Part shown: piece after piece, positions 17,445-26,145 of the stretch
Position numbering within the stretch: position 1 is the first letter of the stretch
Layout of the letters: every line of letters starts with the position of its first letter
Origin: Solidesulfovibrio carbinoliphilus subsp. oakridgensis
Lineage (GTDB): Bacteria; Desulfobacterota; Desulfovibrionia; Desulfovibrionales; Desulfovibrionaceae
Length of the DNA: 64,000 bases
Direction of reading: 5' to 3'
Assembly: GCF_000177215.2 (NCBI RefSeq)
Contig: NZ_CM001368.1
Location: 992,001 to 1,056,000 of the forward strand
The notes under the pieces: model-generated
What the model was told of the DNA's origin: nothing
Seen by the model: the letters and a program-made list of their open reading frames with translations, nothing else
The model's database searches: none
Position numbers and translations under genes: made by a program

Positions 17445-17618
17445 CTACGCCTCCTTGAAGCGGACTTTGCCGCTCTGGGTGTTGTCTATGTGGATCAAGG
17501 CCAGGAACAGGGCCTCCCGGAAGAGTTCGACCTGGGGGACAGACAGGCGCTTTGCCAGCTGCTGGTAGGCCTTCACGAGGCCCGATTCGAGACGGATGGT
17601 GACGACTTGGTGCGACAA
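17445..17618 (-). CDS. Small ribbon-helix-helix-like protein
   Basis: A TTG start four bases after AGGAGG gives 57 residues. The sequence VVTIRLESGLVKAYQQLAKRLSVPQVELFREALFLAL fits a strand-helix-helix DNA-binding fold seen in plasmid copy-control and antitoxin proteins. The frame is open further upstream but there is no other good start. It is closely followed by the 32-residue peptide gene, so the two are probably co-translated. Confidence 0.5.
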   Translation of the reverse strand: MSHQVVTIRLESGLVKAYQQLAKRLSVPQVELFREALFLALIHIDNTQSGKVRFKEA

Positions 17619-17716
17619 GGAACCTCCTGCTTTGAATACGCCTTGGGCGCAAAAAAAGCCGAGCCACGGTGATGACCCGGCAGACGGGGGACGCATGGGG
17701 CAAGGCCCCGGTGGTT

Positions 17717-17920
17717 CTACTCGGCCTCGGACTGGCAGAGTTTTGCGAGTTCCTGGAGCTTCGCTTCGACCCAGGCCGGCGGGGTGTCGCGGCCGGAAAG
17801 CAGTTGCTGGGCACGGCCGAGGGAGAGGCCCAGGAAACGGGCAACGTCCGAGGTGTCGAGACCTGCGTCCGTAAAAACTTGGCGCAGCGGGTGGGATTGT
17901 CTCTTGAGCATTTCGAGCAT
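17717..17920 (-). CDS. Small helix-turn-helix regulator
   Basis: The 67-residue protein starts at ATG 17920 after AGGAGAG. Residues 14-55 (RQVFTDAGLDTSDVARFLGLSLGRAQQLLSGRDTPPAWVEAKL) form a lambda-repressor-like HTH (Xre type). It may control its own promoter, which contains CCATCTTGG inverted repeats at 18009-18059, and the resolvase promoter, which has the same motif at 18745. Confidence 0.6.
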   Translation of the reverse strand: MLEMLKRQSHPLRQVFTDAGLDTSDVARFLGLSLGRAQQLLSGRDTPPAWVEAKLQELAKLCQSEAE

Positions 17921-18008
17921 GGTGTCTCTCCTGTTGGTGTTGTGCGGGATGCGGGCCGTCCATCTCGATGTTGACAAGCCAAGTATAGCACAGTCGTCGA
18001 AGTCGTAG

Positions 18009-18059
18009 TCCAAGATGGTCCATGTTGGGACGAGTTGGTCCCTTTCGGGCCATCTTGGC
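18009..18059. promoter_or_regulatory. Inverted CCAAGATGG/CCATCTTGG operator candidates
   Basis: TCCAAGATGGTC at 18009-18020 faces GGCCATCTTGGC at 18048-18059. The reverse complement of the first, GACCATCTTGGA, recurs exactly at 18745-18756 upstream of the resolvase gene. They lie in the promoter region of the small HTH gene. Confidence 0.5.
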
Positions 18060-18082
18060 CTCGGCTTTCACTCGCCGCTCCA

Positions 18083-18118
18083 CAAAAAAAGGCCGCCATC
18101 CCCAGGAGGACAGCGGCC
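18083..18118 (-). terminator. Terminator of the resolvase gene
   Basis: On the minus strand GGCCGC pairs with GCGGCC over a 16-base loop and is followed by seven Ts. Confidence 0.65.
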
Positions 18119-18147
18119 ATGCAGGTCATTAAATACCCCGTTACGGG

Positions 18148-18708
18148 CTACTTGGCCTTGGCTATCACGTTGTAAATCGTCCCCCGCGATACCCCGAAGG
18201 CCTTTGCAAGGGCGGACTTGTCCTCGCCGGCCTCGATCCGCTCCAGGACTTCCCGGACCTGGACAGGCGTGAGCGTGGCCTTTCGTCCGCAGTGCTTGCC
18301 GGCCCGTTTCGCCGCAGCCACGCCCTCCCGCTGCCGTTCACGGATCAGGGCAAGCTCGAACTCGGCTACGGCCCCCATAACGGCCAATTGGAGGTCCTGC
18401 ATCGGGTTGGGTTCTCCGGTGAAGAGCAGGCCTTCCTTGTGAAAGCGGACGCTGACGCCGCGCTTGGTCAGGTCCTTCACCAGGGCCAGCAGGTCGACGA
18501 GGTTCCGGGCCAGCCGATCCATGGAGTGGACCACCAGGGTGTCGCCATCGCGGATGAAGTCCAGACAGGCCTTGAGGCCAGGGCGGTTGGTGGTCGATCC
18601 GGAGCACTTGTCCTGGAACTCCCGGTCGAAGGCCATGTCGGGAAGCTGGCGGTCGGTGTTCTGTTCGAGCGTGGATGCGCGACGGTAGGCGATGGTCTGG
18701 CCGGACAT
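18148..18708 (-). CDS. Serine recombinase, resolvase/invertase family
   Basis: The 186-residue protein has the catalytic N-terminal domain of small serine recombinases: IAYRRASTLEQNTDRQL with nucleophile Ser12, then DGDTLVVHSMDRLARNLVDLL, with the conserved Arg in DRLARN, and the E-helix region FELALIRERQREGVAAAK. The C-terminal 45 residues are a Hin-like HTH (LTPVQVREVLERIEAGEDKSALAKAFGVSRGTIYNVI). In a plasmid-like element it probably resolves multimers or inverts a segment. The start is preceded by GAGGAG. A pair of near-perfect inverted repeats directly upstream is a candidate crossover site. Confidence 0.92.
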   Translation of the reverse strand: MSGQTIAYRRASTLEQNTDRQLPDMAFDREFQDKCSGSTTNRPGLKACLDFIRDGDTLVVHSMDRLARNLVDLLALVKDLTKRGVSVRFHKEGLLFTGEPNPMQDLQLAVMGAVAEFELALIRERQREGVAAAKRAGKHCGRKATLTPVQVREVLERIEAGEDKSALAKAFGVSRGTIYNVIAKAK

Positions 18709-18726
18709 GGAAGACTCTCCTCGTTC

Positions 18727-18794
18727 GTGTTGAACAAGTTCTTAGACCATCTTGGAATTCTTGTCAATAATGGATTTTGAGACTTGTTGAACAC
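18727..18794. promoter_or_regulatory. Inverted repeats upstream of the resolvase: candidate res site
   Basis: GTGTTGAACAAGT (18727-18739) faces ACTTGTTGAACAC (18782-18794), complementary except at one central base, with a spacer of about 40 bp that includes the GACCATCTTGGA motif. Position and layout suit a resolvase binding or autoregulatory site. Confidence 0.5.
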
Positions 18795-19049
18795 TGGAAA
18801 GCCAGGAACGACGGTCGGCCTCTGAATGTCGAGAAAGCATACCTTGTTGACAGGAAGAGAGTTTCGGCAACGCGTTGTCGACTCTTACTGGAGATAGCGG
18901 ACAGTAGTGAACCGACGCAGAGAAGGCCCCCAAACTGACGGAAAATAGATATATATTACGATGAGTAATGTCGTAACGGGACAACCCGACCGTCCCCTAC
19001 GAATAAATGCCCCTCTACGCTGGGTCAAATCCCAAGAGGAGGTACACGC

Positions 19050-19118
19050 ATGGGAGACTTCATCGAACTTCTGCTCCACCTCGCGCTTGTCGGAATGGCC
19101 TTGCATCGCATGTGGTAG
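19050..19118 (+). CDS. Possible 22-residue peptide
   Basis: AGGAGG seven bases before an ATG opens a short frame MGDFIELLLHLALVGMALHR... ending in Trp. The peptide is strongly hydrophobic with one potential membrane helix. The good ribosome binding site is the main support. It lies in an otherwise gene-free stretch from 18709 to 19877. Confidence 0.35.
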   Translation: MGDFIELLLHLALVGMALHRMW

Positions 19119-19610
19119 GCAGTCCTGCCGAAACGGACCCCCCTGCATGTCGTGGTGGCATGTGGGGGGGGAGGGGTGGCACCCGGGGTGGCGTGGACCC
19201 AGGCCAAGGGGTACCCCCTATAGCCAGTACCTATTAACCACGCGGAATTTTTTACAAAAAGTCGCCAAATGGGTCAAAGTAGACCGAAATAGGCCAGAAT
19301 ATCGGCCTCTCATAAGCGGGTTGAACTGTCATGGGGAAGCCATGGAGTCAATAATCTGAAGTAGTTATGCCAAAAAGAACATATTTCTTGTGCACCTGGA
19401 TCGAGGATAAATCATCTGGTCAGCCAATCGATGGGAAACGAGGTCGATATGGCCATTGACGTAGGCAAAAGCTCCCCCTGAATACGGAAGGCGCAGGACT
19501 TGAGGATGCCCCATGGAAGTGGTACAAAACAACTCGTCAACTGGGGCACACGGGCTGTCCCATTAGGAAAAAATCAAATAATTGTTGCTTGTTACGCGAG
19601 CAATCGGCTG
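19119..19610. other. Gene-free right end of island 1
   Basis: No coding frame with a ribosome binding site or recognisable motif is seen. The stretch includes a G-rich tract near 19155-19185 and becomes AT-richer toward attR. Confidence 0.5.
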
Positions 19611-19676
19611 ATTCCCTCCCTCGCTACCAAGAAATTACGGGGATCGGTCACCAGTGTCCGGTCCCCTTTTTCTTTT
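19611..19676 (+). repeat. attR of island 1
   Basis: Second copy of the tRNA-Met 3' end and terminator (ATTCCCTCCCTCGCTACCA, then GAAATTACGGGGATCGGTCA). The 200 bp after it up to the aminotransferase stop at 19878 hold no gene. Confidence 0.85.
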
Positions 19677-19877
19677 CCTTTTCCCTGTGCCGCCGGTCCG
19701 GACAGGCCATGCCGACCATACCCTCAACGTCTTCCCGGCAAAACATGGCAGCCCATGTCTGGGGATTTCCCCCCAGGGGGCCGCTCGGGAACTCACGGCC
19801 GCCCTGGAGGCATACTGGGCCGAACGGAACCTGGCCGCCCTTCCATCAAGGCCTTCCCGTCCCTGCCCGCCATGTCT

Positions 19878-21194
19878 TCAGGCATGACGGCGGAGCATCC
19901 GCTCAAGCCTGGCCACGCCGCGCCGAAGCACCTCCATGTCCGGCCCAAAGCTCAGCCGAATGTGATTACGGTAACAGGAATGGGGCCGTCGCCGGTCGGG
20001 GTTCACGTCGAAAAACACCCCGGGCACCACGATGACTTTTTCCTCCAGGGCACGTTCGAAGAAGACCATGGCCTCGCGGAACTCGCCGGGCAATGCCTTG
20101 AGGTTCGCCCAGACGTAGAAGGCCCCCTCCGGGACAGCCTCGATGACAAAGCCTAACCGGCCAAGCTCACGCAGCAAGTAGTCCCGCTTGTGGCCAAACT
20201 CCATCCGGATGGCCGCGATTTCCCGCTCCGCCACTTCCGGAGAGAGAAGGGTTGCGGCCGCGCGCTGCACGGGGTGGTTTGCTCCGCCATCCAGGAACGA
20301 TCCGGCGCTGGCCATGGCCTCGATCACCTCGCTCGGTCCTACGACCCAGCCCACCCGCCAGCCGGGATAGCGCCAATTCTTGGTCACACCGTCGACTACA
20401 ACAACAGGGTCCCGCTCCACGTCCTCCACGAACTCCGCAGCCGAGACCCGTAGCTCGCTCCTCCCGTAGACATAGTGGGAGTAGAACTCATCCATGATCA
20501 GGGCGCAGCCGTGGAAACGGGAAAGCTCCACCCACTGCCGCAGTTCTTCCCCCGCTACCAGCCGTCCCGTGGGATTGGACGGATTGGAAGCAAGCAGCGC
20601 CCCGAGCCCCCGGCTGACAATCTCCCGCTCCAGGGTGGACGGTGCCATTCGGTAGGCGTTGGCCGGGTCCAGGAGAATGGGAATCGGGGTGAAGGAACGA
20701 AACACGGACAGGAGCTCCTCGTAGGCCGTATAGTCCGGAATGAAGTGGCCGAGGTTGATGTTGCCGAGGGCCGCAGCGATGCGGGTCAGGGCCGCGCGCC
20801 CGCCCGGGGCGATGCAGACGTTGCGCCATGTGTACTTGGAGCGCTTCCCCTGGCGGTGGAAGTGGTTGTAGAACTCGGCCACCTGCATGCGCAGGTCCTG
20901 CCGGCCGGCCACGGGCGCGTACTCCTGGTCCCAGGCGTTGCAGGCGATGCACTCGATGCGCTGCGGGGCATCGGGAAGCCGCGTGGTGGATGGCGCGCCC
21001 TGCCCGAGGTTGGCCCACTCCGGATGGTCAGGCGTGAAGCCCTCGGCCCGGGCGCGGTGCATGACATGGATAACGCCTGTGCGCGGCACGGTCCGAAAGC
21101 CGGGGACGCGGCCGGTGTCGGTCGAAACGGACGAGTACGGCGGCTGGGGCATGGAAAGCGAAAAAGGATGGTCGGCGGACTGCGGGAAATACAT
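19878..21194 (-). CDS. PLP-dependent aminotransferase, class I/II
   Basis: The 438-residue protein has a fold-type I aminotransferase core: substrate entry LGQGAPSTT, cofactor loop PGGRAALTRIAAAL, NPSNPTGRL near 210, IMDEFYSHYVYG near 240 and the Schiff-base Lys in GVTKNWRYPGWRVGW near residue 271. A conserved Arg for the substrate carboxylate lies in HIRLSFG near the end. The substrate cannot be told from sequence. The start at 21194 is preceded by GGAG; upstream in-frame sequence lacks similarity. It is the first chromosomal gene to the right of island 1. Confidence 0.85.
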   Translation of the reverse strand: MYFPQSADHPFSLSMPQPPYSSVSTDTGRVPGFRTVPRTGVIHVMHRARAEGFTPDHPEWANLGQGAPSTTRLPDAPQRIECIACNAWDQEYAPVAGRQDLRMQVAEFYNHFHRQGKRSKYTWRNVCIAPGGRAALTRIAAALGNINLGHFIPDYTAYEELLSVFRSFTPIPILLDPANAYRMAPSTLEREIVSRGLGALLASNPSNPTGRLVAGEELRQWVELSRFHGCALIMDEFYSHYVYGRSELRVSAAEFVEDVERDPVVVVDGVTKNWRYPGWRVGWVVGPSEVIEAMASAGSFLDGGANHPVQRAAATLLSPEVAEREIAAIRMEFGHKRDYLLRELGRLGFVIEAVPEGAFYVWANLKALPGEFREAMVFFERALEEKVIVVPGVFFDVNPDRRRPHSCYRNHIRLSFGPDMEVLRRGVARLERMLRRHA

Positions 21195-21642
21195 GCTGTC
21201 TTCTCCGGGCTGCGTGTTCTGCGAACGGGCGACATCCTGGCCGGCGGCGCGCAATGCGCGCGCAAAACGGCAGGCCGGCGGACGGCCGCGACTACTTGGC
21301 CAAGGCCAACGAGTTGTTCCGGATCACGAGGATCAGCCGAGCTGAGTGCGAAACGCGCGGCTCGGCTATCCAGCAGCGGCTGCGGAGGCGGATGCGGGAG
21401 CGTTCCCGGGAAGGCGGGAGAGGAAAGAGGAAGGTGACGGCAGGGATGGGTTCCCCAAGCCGTCGAGCCATGCGCGTTCGGAACGATGTCCTTCAAAGCG
21501 CGGACTAGATGGACATGGAGTGGATGTGGACTTCATGGGGAAATTGTAGGGAGAGAGGGACGGAAAGGTCAAGTGCCGCCGGTGGAGGCGCGCGACTTTG
21601 AGCCCTTGGCGAGGCAGGAGCCCATCGCGTACGGCGGCATGT

Positions 21643-21683
21643 AAAAAGCGGATCGACCCTCGATGGGGTTGTTCCGCTTTTTT
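21643..21683. terminator. Bidirectional terminator-like hairpin
   Basis: A 10-bp stem AAAAAGCGGA with TCCGCTTTTT and a run of Ts. It lies in the 712-bp gap 21195-21906 between divergent genes, which otherwise shows no gene. Confidence 0.55.
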
Positions 21684-21906
21684 GTCCGCAGGCTCCAGCA
21701 GGGCCGCCGATCCAGGAGAGGCGGCCGGGTCCTGGTCCGTTTTCTGGTCACGGCCGAAGGGCGGGGCACCGCCCCTGGCGGCCGCCGCAAGACGGCTCCA
21801 CCTGTCGCCCGGCTGGGACACCATCTTTCCCTTTGCGGACAAAGCGCATAGGATGGACAGGGATCGGCCACACCCCATCACCCTCTGCGCCCCGAGGAGG
21901 CCTCCA

Positions 21907-22386
21907 ATGGAGATCGCCCAGACCGAAACGGACAAGGCCGCCATTGCCGCGCGCCTCGACGGCCTGAAGCTCGGGGCCGCCTTCACCTGGGAGGAAATCC
22001 GGGTCCTGGCCGGCTACCTGCGGGAAAAAGTCTTTCCCGCCGCGACCGTCATCATCCAGGAGGGCAGAAAGGCCACGTCCCTGGCCTTTCTCGAGGAGGG
22101 GGTGGTGACCATCCAGAAGGAGGACACCGGCCAGCCGGAACGCCATATCATCGACCTGAGCCGGGACGCAGTGATCGGAGAGATCGCCTTTTTCGACAGC
22201 GAACCCCGTTCGGCCACGGTGGTGGCCAAAACGGACGTCCGCCTCCTGGTCATGACCCGGGAACACTTCGACGCCCTGGCCGAAGCCCATCCGCATCTGG
22301 CCATCAAGGTGCTCTTCTACATCGGCCGGGTCCTCAGTCGCCGATTGCGCCAGGTGACGGGGCGATTCGTCGGCCTGCTGGCCTAG
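21907..22386 (+). CDS. Cyclic-nucleotide-binding domain protein
   Basis: The 159-residue protein has one cNMP-binding beta-roll: LREKVFPAATVIIQEGRKATSLAFLEEGVVTIQ, then IDLSRDAVIGEIAFFDSEPRSATVVAKTDVRLLVMTREHFDAL. The phosphate-binding cassette position reads GEIAFFDSEPRSATV, close to the cAMP-binding consensus. There is no DNA-binding domain, so it is probably a regulatory subunit-like protein rather than a Crp homologue. The ATG is preceded by GAGGAGG. Its TAG stop merges with two-hairpin repeat copy B. Confidence 0.85.
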   Translation: MEIAQTETDKAAIAARLDGLKLGAAFTWEEIRVLAGYLREKVFPAATVIIQEGRKATSLAFLEEGVVTIQKEDTGQPERHIIDLSRDAVIGEIAFFDSEPRSATVVAKTDVRLLVMTREHFDALAEAHPHLAIKVLFYIGRVLSRRLRQVTGRFVGLLA

Positions 22387-22488
22387 TGGCGCGTCCGTGA
22401 AAAAGTACGTTCTTTTCCACGGATAAGGGCCGAATATATTTATTTTTTCTTAAAAAATACTGGCGTATTTCCAAGGGTCGCAACATCA
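22385..22488. repeat. Two-hairpin intergenic repeat, copy B
   Basis: Starts with AGTGGCGCGTCC, where AG belongs to the upstream TAG stop, and ends with GGGTCGCAACATCA. Hairpins are CGTGAAAAAG with CTTTTCCACG (22395-22421) and AAATAC-tggc-GTATTT. Relative to the adjacent stop codon it is in the opposite orientation to the other three copies. It lies between convergent genes. Confidence 0.7.
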
Positions 22489-22519
22489 GGCCCGCGTCGC
22501 GGGGCCCCTGCCCGCCGCC

Positions 22520-24550
22520 TCAACCGGCGATCGCCCGGTTGTCGGATTCAAGGCCGGAAACAACGGACTCAAGGCCCCTGGCCTGCCCGCCAAGGGCCGC
22601 CACGGCTCGGGCCGAGGCGGCCATGGCATCCAGGGTTTCCACGGCAATGCGGTTAATTTCCTCCGTGGCCCGGCGTATTTCCTCGGAAGTGGCCGACTGT
22701 TCCTCGGCGGCCGTGGCCATGGACCGGATCTGATCCGAGGTCCGGGCCACGATCCCCACGATCTCCTGGAGCATTTCCCCTGACTCGTTCGCTTTTCGGG
22801 TGCCGTGCTGGATGGCGGTGGTGGTCTCGTCGGTCTTGTCGATGTTTTTGCGGGCGCTTTGCTGCATGGCCGTGATGAAGCCGGCCACATCCTTGGTGGC
22901 GGTCATGGTCTTCTCGGCCAGCTTCCTGACCTCGTCCGCGACCACGGCAAACCCTCGGCCGGCATCCCCGGCCCGGGCCGCCTCGATGGCGGCATTGAGC
23001 GCCAAGAGATTGGTCTGGTCCGCGATGTCGGCGATGACGCCCATGATCTTGCCGATGCCTTCGGCCTGCCCCCCAAGCTCGCCCATGTCCCGGCGCAGCT
23101 CATCGGCCAGACGGTTGACGTTGCGGATGGCCTCCACCACGCCGGACACCATGTCCGCGCCCATGGCGGCCTTTTCCCGGGCAGCCTCGGCCAGGGCGTC
23201 GGCCGCGGCCGCGTTTTTGGCCACGTCCAGGACCGTGACGTTCATGGCGTCCATGGCCGCGGCCGTCTCGCCGATACGGTCCTTCTGCTCCATGGCCCCG
23301 TGCTCGACGGAATCGACGCGCCGGGTCAGGTCCTCGATCTCGCGGGCCAGATTGTCGGCAATGCCCTTGGCCTCCCGGGCCGTGTCGCGCATCCGGTCGG
23401 TCTGCTCGAACATCATGGCTTCGCGGCGGCGCAGTTCCGTGAAATCGGAATAGACGCACAACGCGCCCATAAGCGTTCCGTTGATGGCGTTATAAAGCGG
23501 CGAGGCGTCGATCAGGACGTTTCTGCGGCTGCCCTTGCGGGAGACCAGCTCCACCTCCTTGCGGATGGTCCGGCCTTCGGCCATGGCCGTGCCGAGCACG
23601 GTCTTGCGGCCCGGTTCGCCGTAGAAAAATCCGGCCACGTTTTGCCCGTAGTAGTCCTCGGGACGCCCCGACTGTTCCAGGAGCGCCATGAGGCTGTCGT
23701 TGGTAAGCAGCAGGTTCTCCCGGACGTCGACCACCACAAACGGCGTGGCCATGCCCCTGATGATGCCCTGATAGTAGCCCAGCGAATTTTCCAGGTAGCG
23801 AACCATTTCGAGGAGCGAACCGGCCATGACGCCGAATTCCCGGGGCAGGCCCGTTGCCGGCTTTTTCGTGAAATCGCCCGCGCCGATGGTTTGGGCATAG
23901 TCGATGATGGACGACGCCCCCCGGCTGACGCCCTTGAGCAGAAAAATGATCAGGGCCATGAGCAAGAGGACCGAGATGACGGCCATCGTGAGAAAAATAC
24001 GGAAGACCGCCCCTTCTTCGGCCTCAATGGCCTTGAGGTTGGCCTTTGAGACTTCCTGCTGACCGGCGACAAGGGTCAGGACGGTTTGCTTGATGGTGCG
24101 CCAAAGCGGCGTTTCCTCGATGTTGAGCACTTCCACGGCCCGGGCCGTATCCCCGGCCACAGCCATGTCCATAAGCTTGATCTTGAGCGCATGGCTGGCA
24201 TTCCACTGCGGCAGGATTCCCTCCAGACTCCGCGCAACATCCTCTTTGGCCAGGGCGGAGGAGGCGGCCAGAGCCGCTCGAAAACTTTTATCCGCATTGT
24301 CGAAATTATCCCGGGCCTTCTGATCCTTGGGATTGAGCAGCACGTTGCGGGCGGCCTGTTCATTTTGCAGTCCCTGGGCGTAGAGATCCTGGAGATGAAA
24401 GAGCAGCGGGCCGTCAACGGCTCCTATTTTCTCCAAATACCCGACTGTCCGATCTTGTTGCAGATACAGCAACATCACCGTCAGCGACGCCCCGACCACA
24501 CTGGCGATGCCAAGCGTCATCAACAACCATTTTATGCTTACGCGATGCAT
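22520..24550 (-). CDS. Methyl-accepting chemotaxis protein with PAS domain
   Basis: The 676-residue protein has a transmembrane helix at about 7-29, a helical four-helix-bundle-type periplasmic sensor (about 30-185), a second membrane helix at about 188-210, a HAMP linker, a PAS domain (about 262-370, [20 protein letters not shown]) and the cytoplasmic signalling hairpin. The tip sequence [20 protein letters not shown] is the CheA/CheW contact and is followed by [15 protein letters not shown]. No C-terminal CheR-tethering pentapeptide is seen. The ligand is unknown. No che genes are nearby. Confidence 0.93.
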   Translation of the reverse strand: MHRVSIKWLLMTLGIASVVGASLTVMLLYLQQDRTVGYLEKIGAVDGPLLFHLQDLYAQGLQNEQAARNVLLNPKDQKARDNFDNADKSFRAALAASSALAKEDVARSLEGILPQWNASHALKIKLMDMAVAGDTARAVEVLNIEETPLWRTIKQTVLTLVAGQQEVSKANLKAIEAEEGAVFRIFLTMAVISVLLLMALIIFLLKGVSRGASSIIDYAQTIGAGDFTKKPATGLPREFGVMAGSLLEMVRYLENSLGYYQGIIRGMATPFVVVDVRENLLLTNDSLMALLEQSGRPEDYYGQNVAGFFYGEPGRKTVLGTAMAEGRTIRKEVELVSRKGSRRNVLIDASPLYNAINGTLMGALCVYSDFTELRRREAMMFEQTDRMRDTAREAKGIADNLAREIEDLTRRVDSVEHGAMEQKDRIGETAAAMDAMNVTVLDVAKNAAAADALAEAAREKAAMGADMVSGVVEAIRNVNRLADELRRDMGELGGQAEGIGKIMGVIADIADQTNLLALNAAIEAARAGDAGRGFAVVADEVRKLAEKTMTATKDVAGFITAMQQSARKNIDKTDETTTAIQHGTRKANESGEMLQEIVGIVARTSDQIRSMATAAEEQSATSEEIRRATEEINRIAVETLDAMAASARAVAALGGQARGLESVVSGLESDNRAIAG

Positions 24551-25280
24551 CCTCTTCTCCAGCGCAGAGGCAGACCGCCTCCGGAATTACGGTGGAATCA
24601 GGCAAAACCTTGCGGACGGGCGCAATACAGTCACAAGTATGGCAATTTTATTTCAATAATGACGTTTCTGCAAGAGGGGAACACCATTTTCTTCTCCAGC
24701 CTACCGATATTGCGAAATTCATCACAAACATTTTCTCCAAAAAGATGGCCCTTCAAGGAAACTTGTGACAATAGGAACGAACCGTTCTCGGACTATCTTT
24801 CTTCTTGCCCGGCGAAACGCATGGAACATCAGAAGCGCACCCTCCGGGACAGACTGCTCCCCGTGTTCCGCAACCGAAACCATACCGCTCCGGCAGCCCT
24901 CCTGCGGCAGGGATCCGCATTTCGGTCGCGCCTGGAGGGCAATTTCGGCCGGACCGGAAAATCGCAGCCAGCAAACAGCCGCCTGTATCCCGCTATTCTG
25001 TTTAGACCGAACGCAACGGCCGCCCGGAGCCGGAGGATGGGAGAGGCGTCACTGCCCTGGCAGGACCACGTTTCGGCCGGCAAAACCGCCAGCGCGCATT
25101 CGCCACGGCTCCGCCTAGTCACGGGAGCCACAAAAAAATACTTCCCGAACAGGCGGATAAGCGCTACGAAAAGACTTGGATGTCTGGGCCTTTTCCCTGT
25201 TTGCCCGCAAACAGGGGCCCTTCCTGCCACACCAAGCCGCCGCGGCGAACCCGGCTGAGGCGACGTGAGGAGATGTTACC
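24551..25280. other. 730-bp intergenic region without a recognisable gene
   Basis: The left part is AT-richer and probably holds the leftward chemoreceptor promoter. No frame here has both a ribosome binding site and a recognisable protein. The last 20 bp carry the ribosome binding site of the lipoprotein gene. Confidence 0.5.
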
Positions 25281-25526
25281 ATGCGCCGCATTCTTTTCTT
25301 GATCCTGTGTGTCCTGGCTTTGGCCTCCGGTTGCACCCGCCCGCCCTATTCCAGCCCGGGCAAGGATCTGGCCACCGTGGAAGATGATTATACGGACTGT
25401 TTCTCCAAGGCCTCGCTGACGGTCAATACGCCCCCCTTTCCGGACAGCCCGCTTCGGGAGCGTGACACCCTGACCGACGACTGCATGCGGGAGCGAGGGT
25501 ATAATTCCCATTTCCGACTGTTTTAA
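25281..25526 (+). CDS. Small lipoprotein
   Basis: The 81-residue protein has a type II signal peptide with lipobox LASGC, Cys18 being the predicted lipidation site. The mature part is short and includes three further cysteines. GGAG precedes the ATG. The residue after Cys18 is Thr, so it lacks the Asp that retains lipoproteins in the inner membrane, and outer-membrane sorting is plausible. The function is unknown. It sits just upstream of tmRNA. Confidence 0.7.
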   Translation: MRRILFLILCVLALASGCTRPPYSSPGKDLATVEDDYTDCFSKASLTVNTPPFPDSPLRERDTLTDDCMRERGYNSHFRLF

Positions 25527-25576
25527 GGCGTGGGCCCTTGCCTTTTGTCCATAACGGCTTATATTTCAGTTTCGAC

Positions 25577-25937
25577 GGGGGCGCCCTGGTTTCGACGGGG
25601 ATAGTGAAGCCCTGGTTGCAGGCCGAGGTGCCGCGAGGCCTCGTAAAACACGCGGCAACTGGTTAACTGCCAACGACTACGATTACGCCCTGGCTGCTTA
25701 AATAGACAGCCAGCGTCCCCTCGGTCGACGCCTGATACGCTGAACCGGGATGCCAAACCCCCATCAGGCTGGTGCAAACCCTCGTCCGTTGGGGTGCGCG
25801 CGAGACAATAGACGGACTGGCCGGAGGCGGCCCGGCCGGAAGGCCTGCCCGAGGCGAGATTGTTTTTCGGTCTAAGCCTGTAGACGCTAGGAGTGGAGCA
25901 TTCTCGGACGGGGGTTCGATTCCCCCCGCCTCCACCA
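25577..25937 (+). ncRNA. ssrA: tmRNA (ssrA)
   Basis: The 5' end GGGGGCG pairs with CGCCTCC before the 3' ACCA, forming the tRNA-like acceptor; the T arm GGGGTTCGATTCCCC is complete. The internal open frame encodes a tag read as ANDYDYALAA followed by TAA, ending in the hydrophobic residues recognised by ClpXP. It rescues ribosomes on broken mRNAs. Island 2 is integrated at its 3' end. Apparent protein frames over this gene are spurious. Confidence 0.95.
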
Positions 25938-26032
25938 AAAGACCTTCCAACACGATCCGATAAAGTCCAAAAGATCAAGAATTTCAAGGAAAAGCCGGTA
26001 CCGTAAGGTCCGGCTTTGTCCGTTTTGGTCCG
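25921..26032 (+). repeat. attL of island 2
   Basis: The tmRNA 3' end and 95 bp downstream resemble 36721-36827. The best-matched blocks are AAAAGACCTTCCAACACG, CAAGAATTTCA and a terminator followed by CCGTTTTGGTCCG. Identity is imperfect, about 75 percent by eye. Confidence 0.7.
25991..26026 (+). terminator. Terminator downstream of tmRNA (island copy)
   Basis: AAAGCCGG pairs with CCGGCTTT, followed by GTCCGTTTT. The equivalent hairpin at attR is at 36787-36822. Confidence 0.6.
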
Positions 26033-26145
26033 TTGACATCCACCATTCCACCGGATAGCTAACCGGATAGGCAAAGCGCGACCGCCCGGAAAACCGGATA
26101 TCCGGCGAGAAACTATGGCCCCGCCTGCCTCCGGAGGTTATCCGC

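Larger units (their letters stand above)
11942..19676. mobile_element. Island 1: plasmid-like integrative element in tRNA-Met
   Basis: The element is bounded by a direct duplication of the tRNA 3' end plus terminator and carries a tyrosine integrase next to the tRNA. Contents in order are: integrase, dinJ-yafQ between 115-bp repeats, a DinJ remnant, a broken KilA-N gene, five iteron-like repeats, a replication-initiator-like gene, several small unknown or regulatory genes and a serine resolvase. No conjugation, structural phage or obvious cargo genes are visible. Broken genes suggest that it is partly decayed. Confidence 0.85.

Noticed and set aside
22805-24049. Long open frame antisense to the chemoreceptor gene
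   Set aside because: Composition is that of a complementary-strand shadow, with no ribosome binding site or domain.
24777-25118. Rightward frame in the gap before the lipoprotein gene
   Set aside because: No ribosome binding site, biased low-complexity composition, and no recognisable domain.
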